Source: a virus. Taken from it: 22,412 bases of DNA. Location: the IMG/VR virus record IMGVR_UViG_3300013285_000087, positions 1 to 22,412 of that record. One strand, given 5' to 3'. Below are positions 1 to 7,400 of the stretch, piece by piece. Numbering within the stretch: the first letter of the stretch is position 1; the number at the start of each line of letters is the position of its first letter. A program made the translations under genes and the position numbers. The notes beneath the pieces are model-generated. The model did not search any database, had not been told where the DNA came from, and was given only the letters and a program-made list of their open reading frames with translations.

Positions 1-242
1 GCAAACTTCATCACTACGTTGCGGATGAATACTCAAAGACGTTTACTGTCAAGGGCAATACGCTGTTGGGATTCGATGCTACTACTAGCGAAGTAAAAAC
101 TCTGCGCAAGCCCGGTGAACAGCTTAAAGAAATTATGGGTAGCAAGCCTGTTGCGCGTAAATACTTCAAAGAAATTAAATCTGTGGCTACTGTCCCGAAC
201 GGCAGATTCAATGCTCAAATGATTATCATGAAGGCATTCTAA
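1..242 (+). CDS. 3' end of an unidentified phage gene (partial)
   Basis: The reading frame starting at base 3 is open from the window edge to a TAA at 240-242 and gives the last 79 residues of a protein. The tail is basic and mixed alpha/beta in character, with a lysine/arginine-rich stretch around GSKPVARKYFKEIKSV and an end reading NAQMIIMKAF. I do not recognise the family. The stop overlaps the next start codon by one base (TAATG), so the two genes are probably translationally coupled. The frame on this strand fits the gene direction of the neighbours and the open frames on the other strand do not, so I treat this as the real gene. Confidence 0.7.
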   Translation, partial: KLHHYVADEYSKTFTVKGNTLLGFDATTSEVKTLRKPGEQLKEIMGSKPVARKYFKEIKSVATVPNGRFNAQMIIMKAF

Positions 243-427
243 TGAGCGATGACATAGCTCAACGCATGTCAGAATTAATGACACCCATAGATACATCAAT
301 TCAATTGACCGATAATCATAACGACTTGCTCATGTTGGCGTGTGCTATGATGCAACGAACAAATGAGATTTTTGAGCGAGTATTGGGCGAAGAAGGTCGC
401 AAACATATGTACCGAGACTTGGTGTGA
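242..427 (+). CDS. Small conserved T4-like phage protein, function unknown
   Basis: This is a 61-residue acidic, helical protein. Its core (NHNDLLMLACAMMQRTNEIF, residues about 26-45) resembles small proteins I recall from marine T4-like phages, where no function is assigned. The start ATG overlaps the TAA of the gene before it, which supports coupled translation and so the choice of start. The stop at 425-427 is followed within 14 bases by the next gene. There is no signal peptide or membrane segment. The assignment as a real gene rests on the tight packing and the remembered family pattern. Confidence 0.7.
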   Translation: MSDDIAQRMSELMTPIDTSIQLTDNHNDLLMLACAMMQRTNEIFERVLGEEGRKHMYRDLV

Positions 428-440
428 GGTGCCCATCTAA

Positions 441-1031
441 ATGAAGAAAATATTAATATGCGGTGATAGTTTTGCTGCGGATTGGACCCCTAAATATAAG
501 GGTGTCATGGGATGGCCCAATCTGCTAGCAAAAGAGTGTCATGTGGTCAACTTAGCACAAGCCGGATGTAGTGAATATAAAGTGTATAGGCAGCTTGAAT
601 CAGTTGATCTTGATACCTTTACGCACGTTATTGTATCTCACGCTAGTCCCTTTAGACTAGTAGTTAAAGAGCACCCGGTGCATAGCAATGACGTACTTCA
701 TTCTAATGCTGATTTAATGTATGCTGATATAAAAGAGCATAGTAAGAAAGACAAATATCTATTGCCTATTGTTGATTATTTTGAGCGGTACTTTGATAGA
801 GATTCATCAATTTTCACACACAACCTGATATGTGAAAAAATCGATCAGCTTACTTCCCAATCAACGGCGACAGTAATTAATATGGTCAATTCTGAATGGG
901 ATAATCTTTATCAGTTTCAAGATATGATTGACTGCGGTAAACTGTTTATTAAGCACCGCGGCTTAATAAACCACTATACGGATGAGGGTAATGACATTAT
1001 CTTCAATATCATCCGCAAAGAATTAACCTAA
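441..1031 (+). CDS. SGNH/GDSL-hydrolase-like protein
   Basis: This 196-residue protein starts with a beta strand and a GDSF motif (ICGDSFAADW, Ser10), the usual nucleophile block of SGNH hydrolases. Asn37 and Gly42 (NLAQAGCSE) fit the second conserved block. The third block is weak (VSHASPFR, about 65-72). Near the C-terminus His178 lies in INHYTDEGN, which resembles the D-x-x-H block, but the expected Asp three residues earlier is Leu175. Either the catalytic triad is altered or the family is divergent. Known relatives remove acyl or acetyl groups from polysaccharides or lipids. In a phage this could mean surface-sugar modification, which is inference. A GAGGTG at 426-431 may serve as ribosome-binding site. 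The next gene follows after 12 bases. Confidence 0.7.
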   Translation: MKKILICGDSFAADWTPKYKGVMGWPNLLAKECHVVNLAQAGCSEYKVYRQLESVDLDTFTHVIVSHASPFRLVVKEHPVHSNDVLHSNADLMYADIKEHSKKDKYLLPIVDYFERYFDRDSSIFTHNLICEKIDQLTSQSTATVINMVNSEWDNLYQFQDMIDCGKLFIKHRGLINHYTDEGNDIIFNIIRKELT

Positions 1032-1043
1032 CTGAAAGAACAC

Positions 1044-1478
1044 ATGAATATCGACTTAAACAAATACAAGGATTTTGTAGAGGCTGTAACAAGCCAAGCA
1101 AGCAACGACTTGACAACTTTTATCAATCGTCTAGATCAACTAGACGGCAACTTTGATACTGCAACTGATACACACGGACCTGATATCAATGTCCCCTTGT
1201 TGATTACTGCATGTTTTGGTCTAGCCGCCGAAGCCGGTGAATTTATTGAAGTGCCCAAGAAGATCATTTTTCAAGGCAAGCCGCTAACTGATGCTGAAGT
1301 CTTTCACATGAAACGTGAACTCGGTGACGTATTTTGGTATTGGATGAATGCATGTCGTGCATTGAATCTTGATCCGAATGATGTGATTGACGAGAATGTG
1401 CGCAAGCTAGAATCACGCTATCCCGGTGGTGTGTTTGATGCTCACTCATCTGAAAATCGTAAAGAAGGCGATATTTAA
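1044..1478 (+). CDS. mazG: MazG-type nucleotide pyrophosphohydrolase
   Basis: This 144-residue protein has the metal-binding pattern of the all-alpha MazG/dUTPase-like superfamily: Glu63 and Glu66 in LAAEAGEF, then Glu92 and Asp95 in ELGDVFWYW, about 25 residues apart. The C-terminal pattern of KLESRYPGGVF followed by RKEGD is typical of phage MazG. These enzymes hydrolyse nucleoside triphosphates to monophosphate and pyrophosphate. In phages they are thought to adjust nucleotide pools or alarmone signalling, though the role is debated. It lies 12 bases after the SGNH-like gene with GAAAG upstream, and appears to be the last gene of this rightward group. Confidence 0.9.
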   Translation: MNIDLNKYKDFVEAVTSQASNDLTTFINRLDQLDGNFDTATDTHGPDINVPLLITACFGLAAEAGEFIEVPKKIIFQGKPLTDAEVFHMKRELGDVFWYWMNACRALNLDPNDVIDENVRKLESRYPGGVFDAHSSENRKEGDI

Positions 1479-1501
1479 ATAATCGGGCTTCGGCCCTATT
1501 T
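1477..1501. terminator. Hairpin after mazG, possibly a terminator on either strand
   Basis: Directly at the mazG stop, GGGC (1485-1488), a TTCG loop and GCCC (1493-1496) form a stable tetraloop hairpin. Flanking AAATA and TATTT can extend the stem. The T-run is weak on both strands, so termination efficiency is uncertain. Read leftward, the hairpin would close a transcript starting from the minus-strand late box at 1891-1898. Confidence 0.5.
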
Positions 1502-1880
1502 ACGTTATTGGCTTATAGGTAGCACCACCTCGAAGTGTGCCATTAATCCGTCCTCGATCCGCGTTGTGACGGTAGTTAAGACATGCCATTGTCATATTTA
1601 CAGGACTACCCTTCGGGATGCCTTAAATGCCTGCCCTCTGCGCAGTTCACATTTCCTGTACCTTAATGGTTGAGATAGAGTAATCTACTAGAAGCATTGC
1701 CGCGTCAAAGTAATAGCGATAGAGGGCGTGGGCTGGTTAAATCTTCCTAATGAACAATGATTTAACATAACAGCGAATACGGCAAATTCCCTAACGGGTC
1801 AGTGAGACATAGACAATCCTCCACTGTAATTTTTGAATTCATTATCGCACCCGTACCAGGGCCTCAAGAATAACCTTTTT

Positions 1881-1908
1881 GGCGAGTAGGTATTTATATC
1901 TACTCGCC
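1881..1908. repeat. Perfect 9-base inverted repeat enclosing a late-promoter box
   Basis: GGCGAGTAG (1881-1889) and CTACTCGCC (1900-1908) are perfect reverse complements around the ten-base loop GTATTTATAT. There is no T-run after the stem on either strand, so it is not a standard terminator. The loop holds TATAAATA on the minus strand. The arms could be an operator or an RNA stem at the start of a leftward transcript. Confidence 0.7.
1891..1898 (-). promoter_or_regulatory. T4-type late promoter box, leftward
   Basis: On the minus strand this reads TATAAATA, the exact T4 late consensus recognised by RNA polymerase with the gp55-type sigma factor and the sliding clamp. The rightward boxes in this window read G/C-ATAAATA, so this is the closest match to T4. 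It points into the gene-poor region, where no ordinary gene is present. Confidence 0.5.
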
Positions 1909-2068
1909 TATGCCTAAGAATGAATCAAAAGTATATGCTACCTATGATTTTTACTTCTTTACAAATAGACCGAACTTAGTTGAGCAAAGCGAAGACTAAG
2001 AGAAGGGCTGATGACCCCGGTCATCATTGATACGAATTAAATATATGAACCGTTCCGATGAGCCAGAG

Positions 2069-2076
2069 CATAAATA
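2069..2076 (+). promoter_or_regulatory. Late promoter box before the neck gene
   Basis: CATAAATA lies 19 bases before the ATG at 2096. With T4 geometry transcription would start near 2082, leaving a leader of about 14 bases that includes AAGGA at 2083-2087. Confidence 0.6.
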
Positions 2077-2095
2077 GATCATACAAGGACTAACT

Positions 2096-2860
2096 ATGGC
2101 AACCGGACTAACACTAGACGAACTAAAACAAGAGCTATTCAGTAACCTCAGTTACAGATTAGGGTCTGGCATTATTGATTTGGAAATCGATCCTGAACAC
2201 TACGAAGCAGCTTATCAGTACGCTATTAAAGTGTATCGTCAACGTGCGCAAAATGCTACAGAAGAAACATACACATTACTTACCACAGAAAAAAACGTAG
2301 ACATTTATACGTTACCTGAGCAGTTTATTAATGTTCGGTCTTTATTCAGACGCACCGTTGGTCTAGACACTGGCCCCGCATCATCATCATTTGATCCTTT
2401 CTCAAGTGCTATTTTAAACACATATTTGCTTAACTATAATCATGCAGGTGGTATGGCAACGTATGACTTGTATGCTGGTTATGTTGAATTAGCCGCACGT
2501 ATGTTCGGTGGTTATGTAGTATACACCTTCAATCCTGTTACCAAAGTGTTGCGTATAGTACGTGATCCGAAGTCAACCGGTGAGAAGATTCTTATCTGGG
2601 CTGACGTATTGAAGCCGGAAGAAGTCTTACTTAAAGACAATGGATCCGGGGTATGGATTGGTGACTGGACATTAGCTATACTCAAGGGTATTATCGGTGA
2701 TTCACGTGAGAAGTTTGCAAGTATCGCTGGGCCCAGCGGCGGAACCACATTGAACGGTTCAGCCATGAAGGCTGATAGTGAAAAAATGCAACTTACGCTA
2801 TTAGAAGACTTGAAACGCTTTGTCGATTATTCACAACCACTAACTTGGGTACAAGGTTAA
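2096..2860 (+). CDS. Probable neck protein, gp13-like
   Basis: This is a 254-residue soluble protein. It opens with a helical segment (LDELKQELFSNLSYRLG), then a segment like DLEIDPEHYEAAYQYAIKVY in which a predicted helix precedes the mixed alpha/beta core. The C-terminal third carries GDWTLAILKGIIGDSREKF, the glycine-rich SIAGPSGGTTLNG, then a charged helix with EKMQLTLLEDLKRF. This arrangement fits T4-like neck proteins of the gp13 type, which sit at the head-tail junction after packaging. T4 gp13 is somewhat longer (about 309 residues). The match is by remembered pattern, so another neck or connector protein is possible. It has a late box and AAGGA upstream and lies apart from the sheath gene. 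Confidence 0.6.
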   Translation: MATGLTLDELKQELFSNLSYRLGSGIIDLEIDPEHYEAAYQYAIKVYRQRAQNATEETYTLLTTEKNVDIYTLPEQFINVRSLFRRTVGLDTGPASSSFDPFSSAILNTYLLNYNHAGGMATYDLYAGYVELAARMFGGYVVYTFNPVTKVLRIVRDPKSTGEKILIWADVLKPEEVLLKDNGSGVWIGDWTLAILKGIIGDSREKFASIAGPSGGTTLNGSAMKADSEKMQLTLLEDLKRFVDYSQPLTWVQG

Positions 2861-2862
2861 GC

Positions 2863-2961
2863 ATGAGGATTAGAGAAGTTCTCCGCGAAGATTCAATTAT
2901 AGTAGATTCAAGTTACATACATAATTTGGCAAAAGTATACACCATACATATAATGATTTAG
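2863..2961 (+). CDS. Possible 32-residue small protein
   Basis: An ATG two bases after the neck gene's stop opens 32 codons, starting MRIREVLREDS. The start resembles the basic amphipathic N-terminus of phage head propeptides, and LRE fits the (I/L)-x-E rule of prohead protease, but no longer protein follows. AAGG at 2852-2855 could be a weak ribosome-binding site. The TAG (2959-2961) overlaps the Shine-Dalgarno sequence of the next gene. It may be a leader that couples translation, a remnant of a longer gene, or chance. Confidence 0.3.
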   Translation: MRIREVLREDSIIVDSSYIHNLAKVYTIHIMI

Positions 2962-2972
2962 GAGAAGGTGAT

Positions 2973-3263
2973 TTGACTGACCGAATTTATTGGTTTGATC
3001 AGTATAAGTTAGTTGATTTACCGATTAGTAACATTAAACTTAGTGAATGGGATTTAGATGACGACCGTGTTACTCAGCATATGAAAAAGATTGTCAAGTC
3101 TCGGCATACTATGCCCCCGATAATTTTTGATCCTATTCGTAAATCTATTATTGATGGAACTCATCGTGCCAATGCTTACTATAACTTGGGCTATAAAACA
3201 ATCCCTGCATATGTAGGGACAATGAAGTCAGATAGTTATGGTGAACATAGTTCAGATTACTAA
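2973..3263 (+). CDS. ParB-like (ParB/Srx fold) domain protein
   Basis: This 96-residue protein uses a TTG start. AGGAGAAGG (2960-2968) lies 4 bases upstream, and the in-frame ATGs are too far downstream to retain the fold. The middle (PPIIFDPIRKSIIDGTHRAN, about residues 48-67) matches the ParB/sulfiredoxin fold: a strand giving the preferred value, then I-D-G-T-H-R, the box-II-like nucleotide-binding motif, followed by AYYNLGYKTIPAYVG. Such small stand-alone domains are frequent in phages. Some ParB-fold proteins are CTPases, nucleases or kinases, and this sequence does not say which. A DNA-related role is inference. Confidence 0.7.
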   Translation: MTDRIYWFDQYKLVDLPISNIKLSEWDLDDDRVTQHMKKIVKSRHTMPPIIFDPIRKSIIDGTHRANAYYNLGYKTIPAYVGTMKSDSYGEHSSDY

Positions 3264-3293
3264 CCTAAAACACTTTATTTTGTGACAGTGTTG

Positions 3294-3302
3294 TGATATA
3301 CT
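3294..3302 (+). promoter_or_regulatory. Possible extended -10 promoter before the kinase gene
   Basis: TGATATACT resembles a host-type extended -10 element (TGn followed by TATACT) about 25 bases before the kinase start. No good -35 is seen, and the late ATAAATA box used at virion genes is absent here. That would suit a gene expressed earlier in infection. This is a weak call from sequence alone. Confidence 0.3.
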
Positions 3303-3326
3303 CAGAGTATTACAGGAGTATTAGAA

Positions 3327-3953
3327 ATGATTATAGGAATCACCGGGCTAATCGGGAGTGGCAAAGATACTGTTGCCAACTACCTTACCACATTTCATGG
3401 GTATAAGAAAATAAGTTTTGCATCATCATTAAAAGATGCAGTTGCCTCTGTCTTTGGATGGGATAGAGAATTGCTTGAGGGTGCTACAAAGAGCAGTAGA
3501 GAGTGGCGAGACCAAATTGATACTTGGTGGGCGGATAGACTCGATATCCCTGATCTAACACCTAGACTTATTCTACAGCATTGGGGTACTGAAGTTTGTA
3601 GACAGGGATTTCATAATGATATCTGGGTTGCTAGTGTCGAACATAAGCTAATGAATAGTCAGGAAGACATTGTTATCACTGACTGTCGCTTTATCAATGA
3701 AATCGACGGTATTAAATTCGCAGGTGGCAAAACAGTTCGGGTATATCGTGGCCCGCAGCCCATATGGTATGATGATGCAGTAGAAGCAAATCAAAAACCC
3801 AATGAGTGGACACCTGCTAAAAATCGATTAATGAATCAAGGTATCCATGCAAGTGAGTACAGTAGCGTTGGATTAGAATACGATATTCACCTAGACAACA
3901 ACGGTACTATCGATGAACTACACAAAGCAATTGAATTAATAATCAACGGATAG
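3327..3953 (+). CDS. gp1: Deoxynucleoside monophosphate kinase (T4 gp1 type)
   Basis: This 208-residue protein begins with a Walker A loop, GLIGSGKD (residues 7-14, Lys13), followed by a helix and the KISFASSLKDAV segment seen in T4 gene 1 kinase. Downstream are LQHWGTEVCRQGF (about 88-100) and the strand IVITDCRFINEI (about 117-128), which fit the nucleotide-kinase core of this family. T4 gp1 phosphorylates dTMP, dGMP and modified dCMP for phage DNA synthesis; T4 gp1 is 241 residues, so this copy is shorter. AGGAG at 3314-3318 is a good ribosome-binding site. The last 18 bases overlap the convergent gene on the other strand. Confidence 0.9.
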   Translation: MIIGITGLIGSGKDTVANYLTTFHGYKKISFASSLKDAVASVFGWDRELLEGATKSSREWRDQIDTWWADRLDIPDLTPRLILQHWGTEVCRQGFHNDIWVASVEHKLMNSQEDIVITDCRFINEIDGIKFAGGKTVRVYRGPQPIWYDDAVEANQKPNEWTPAKNRLMNQGIHASEYSSVGLEYDIHLDNNGTIDELHKAIELIING

Positions 3954-4283
3954 ATCACCGCGCTTCCAGTTAATTTCTTTACGCTTGACTACTTCAACAC
4001 AGTTCAAACAAATACTGCGTAAATTGATTAATTCAATATTTTCGAGGTTACCGTCAATGTGAAAGACCGTAATCTGAGAGGGGTAGGTACTGATAAAGCC
4101 ACATAAGTCGCACTTGGCTTTCTTTTTGTACCTACCCTTCTGCCATAACGGCTTTCTAGGTTTGAGTTTAGCTTTCTTCCTGCCACATTCATCACATATG
4201 CTTCTATAGTGAGTCACTCCGTTTCGGTTATAGTTCACTGCACATGAATTTTTGTTGCATGTTTTACAAATAGGTCTAGTCAT
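3936..4283 (-). CDS. HNH-like zinc-finger protein
   Basis: This 115-residue basic protein has four CxxC pairs: Cys6/9, Cys30/33, Cys58/61 and Cys92/95. The second half reads FHIDGNLENIELINLRSICL (about 74-93), which has the layout of an HNH endonuclease: His75, Asp77, Asn87, then a zinc-binding CxxC. The usual final His after the last CxxC is replaced (CLNCVEVVKR), so nuclease activity is doubtful. I recall similar proteins, ending RGD(L)xVDY, across T4-like aquatic phages, which argues against a recent homing insertion. It is the only leftward gene seen. It overlaps dNMP kinase by 18 bases at its end. A GTTAAATA box (4288-4295, minus strand) is only 4 bases before the ATG. Confidence 0.75.
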   Translation of the reverse strand: MTRPICKTCNKNSCAVNYNRNGVTHYRSICDECGRKKAKLKPRKPLWQKGRYKKKAKCDLCGFISTYPSQITVFHIDGNLENIELINLRSICLNCVEVVKRKEINWKRGDLSVDY

Positions 4284-4407
4284 CTTGTATTTAACTCAAA
4301 ATAACCTTCGAAGGCACGGTTAATCTCTCTTTTTTTGTTTTTTTACTAAATAATAGTATGCATTTAGGGTTGTAAACCTCATAATCTTACATAAAGGAAA
4401 AATAAAA
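4284..4407. promoter_or_regulatory. Divergent control region between HNH-like gene and sheath gene
   Basis: This 124-base spacer holds a perfect ten-base palindrome, CCTTCGAAGG (4305-4314), flanked by TAACC and GGTTA arms. A T-rich tract follows (about 4326-4344). Together these could terminate rightward transcripts coming through the HNH-like gene. The late-type box ACTAAATA (4345-4352) follows, then AAAGGA (4394-4399) before the sheath ATG. Confidence 0.45.
4345..4352 (+). promoter_or_regulatory. Variant late promoter box before the sheath gene
   Basis: ACTAAATA differs from the local G/C-ATAAATA box at one or two positions. It is 55 bases before the ATG, giving the longest predicted leader among the late genes here (about 50 bases), directly after a T-rich tract. 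Confidence 0.45.
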
Positions 4408-7400
4408 ATGTCATTAACATCTCCAGGCGTAGAAGTAACAATCATTGACCAGAGCCAATATTTACCGGCTGCTGGTGGTACAGTACCACTTGTTATATTA
4501 GCTACTGCACAAAATAAAGCAGACGCATCCGGCACGGGTGTTGCAGCAGCAACTACCGCAGCTAATGCAGGCAAACTATATCAAATAACAAGTCAACGTG
4601 ACTTGGTTAATTTGTATGGGTCACCCTTCTTCTATACAACAACTAACGGTACCCCTATTCAAGGTTATGAGCTTAACGAATATGGTCTATTAGCTGCTTA
4701 CTCCGTACTAGGTGTAACAAATCGTTGTTATGTTCTACGTGCTGATATTGATTTGGCTAGTTTAGTCGGTCACACTGGTCGTCCTGTTGGATTCCCTGAC
4801 GCCGGGACAAACTGGTTAGACGCCACTATGTCAACATGGGGCATCTATCAATTCAATGCAACTACTGGTAAATTCACTGCGCAGACGCCTATCGTAATTA
4901 CTGACCCGGCAAATCTTTCAGGTAGCGGTTCCCCTCTAGCTAGTATAGGTAACATTGGTGACTATGCTATAAATTCGTTAGAAATCACAACCGCTCCTAG
5001 TGCATCTACTAGAACTTATTGGTTCAAAAATATCTACAACACTTGGGTTGCATTGGGTGGTAAAGCATGGCGCTCATCGTTACCCACAATTCAAGGTACT
5101 CAATCTAATCCCACATTGAATGTCGGTGATACGTTTACTCTTTCAATTGACAGCACAAATTCTGCTCTTATTACTGTACCGGCAGCAACAAATAATACTG
5201 TTTCCGGTATTGCAGCAGAAATCAATGCATTAGGTTGGACCTATGTTAATGCTGCTAACGTAAGCGGTAAATTGGTAATTTATTCATCACAGGAAATTGG
5301 TATAGACTTAACAGACCCTGCACAAGCTAAATATCTATCAATTACTAGTGGATTTGGCACTGTATTGGCTGACTTAGGTATTACTACAGGTAATTACTAT
5401 CAGCCGACTACGGCATACGGTAGTTCTGCTGAAATGCCACTATGGACTTCAAGTCAATCATATCCGAGACCAACTGGTTCAGTATGGGTCAAGGTTGGTG
5501 CTGCTGGTAACGGTTTATCTCCTGTTGTATCAACATTTAACGCCACTACAAACTTGTGGATTAATAAAAATGTCTCACTTGACGTTAGTGATTGGGCAGT
5601 AAGTTCAACTCTTGATGCTACTGGTGGAAAAGCAATTCCTGCAGGTTCAGTATACGGTCAATATGAATATGACTCTACTGTAATATCTGCTCCGTTATAT
5701 CTATGGGAACGCCTAGCTACCGGTGCTACTGTCGTTACTGGTTCGATTGTTTCCCCTGTATTCCCGTCTGGTACAAATCACGTGTCAGTTCGTGTAAGCG
5801 CACCGGGTAGTACTCAGTTATCTTCTCCGTATAACATTACTATTTCAAGTGCAGCTTCAGCAGTTCAGTTTGTAACAGCATGGCAACAATCCAATATCTT
5901 GTACACTACTGCTTCTATCACAACTGATGGTGCTATTCAACTTACTCACACCGAAGGTGGCGAGATTGTTATGGATGATACAGTTGACGGGTCTAACAAC
6001 TCAACAGGTGTGTCAAATGGTATTATTGCAGCAGCAGGCTTTACAATTGGTACAGTGACTGGTTCTAAATTTGGTCCTTCAACACAAGCAAACTTTCAGG
6101 TAGCGAATGTTGTTCCTGCAGTTGGTGTAAATGCTACTATTACAGTTCTATCTGTTAATAAGAGCTATATATTAAATGGTACGGGTGTAAGCTTTGGCGG
6201 AACAGGTTACTCAGTTGGTGATTTAATTACGGTACTTGGTACTCAGTTGGGTGGAACAACTCCTGGTAATGACTTGGTAGTTCGCGCCACCGCAGTTTCA
6301 GGTGGTGGAACTGTAGCAGCAGTAACTTTTGTTTCAGGTATACCATCTGCAACATTCACTACTCAGTTAAGTAACTGGGTGCAGCTTGACTATGTTTCAA
6401 ATGAGGGCGCTCCTACTGTTGCTCCTGCTAATGATACAAATTGGTTCTTCAGTGTTATCGATCAAGTTGATATCATGGTACAAAAAGGTGGTGCATGGAT
6501 CGGTTACGGTAAAACATCATATGATAGTTCAGGTCACCCTGCTGCTACTGGTGTTAATGCAACTGACCCTAATGGTCCTATCATTGCTGCCACAGCACCT
6601 ACTACACAAAGTGATGGTTCTGTATTAGTATACGGTGATTTATGGCTTAACACTAGTGATTTAGAATTGTATCCTGTTATTTCTCGTTGGGAATCAGTGA
6701 ACACTGTTAATCAGTGGGTTCTAATAGATAATGCAAACCAAGTAAGTTCAAATGGTATCGTATTTGCTGATGCTCGTTGGGCAACTTCAGGCACAGTAAG
6801 TCCTACTGATGATCCTATTGCAACTATCCCTACATTGCTACAAAGCAATTACTTAGATTTGGATGCTCCTGTAGCAACTCTATATCCACAAGGTATGTTA
6901 TTGTTTAACACACGCCGTTCAGGTTATAACGTCAAGCAATACAAGTCTAACTACTTTAACTCAACTGACTTTGCAGGTGATGTACTTCCTGCTCAGGCAG
7001 CTGCATGGGTAACTATCAGCGGTAATCAGTCAAATGGTTCACCTTTCATGGGTCGTAAAGCACAACGTGCTGTAGTTGTTCAGGCATTGAATGCAATCGT
7101 TGCTACTAATACTGATATTCGTGATGAAGATAATGCATTCACATTGATGGCTACTCCTAACTACCCAGAACTACAACCTAACATGGTCACGTTAAACAAT
7201 GATCGTGGTGATACAGGTTACATTCTAGGTGATACACCGTTGCGTTTACCGGACGATGCTACTGCAATCACTGCATGGGCTAACAATGCTGCCGGCGCAA
7301 CATCAACTGGTGAAGCAGGTTGCGTAACACGTGACACATACTTAGGTCTGTTCTATCCAAGTGGTATTACAACTGACTTGTCAGGTAATTTAGTTGCAGT

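Larger units (their letters stand above)
1502..2068. other. Gene-poor region with many inverted repeats
   Basis: I find no convincing protein gene on either strand in this stretch, although the rest of the window is packed. It contains perfect or near-perfect inverted repeats: 8-base arms at 1736-1743 and 1759-1766, 9-base arms at 1881-1889 and 1900-1908, 6-base arms at 1975-1980 and 1995-2000, and 7-base arms at 2009-2015 and 2020-2026. A perfect minus-strand late box lies in the loop of the second. A minus-strand GGAGG stands 7 bases from an ATG that opens only three codons. It could encode a structured RNA, be a decayed gene, or be a control region. No tRNA-like cloverleaf was seen. Confidence 0.5.

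Noticed and set aside
1500-1595. A 31-codon minus-strand ORF as a real gene
   Set aside because: The ribosome-binding site is poor, the frame is interrupted upstream by stops, and no family is recognised. It is kept only as a finding.
2008-2034. CTGATGA followed later by GAA, resembling a hammerhead ribozyme core
   Set aside because: The CTGATGA bases are tied up in the TGATGAC/GTCATCA hairpin, and the remaining conserved core and stem III are absent.
1502-2068. A tRNA or group I intron core in the gene-poor region
   Set aside because: No cloverleaf with a T-loop and CCA-side stem could be assembled, and the conserved intron core sequences were not found by eye.
4320-4574. An 84-codon minus-strand frame over the start of the sheath gene
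   Set aside because: It overlaps the conserved sheath N-terminus and has no recognisable features.
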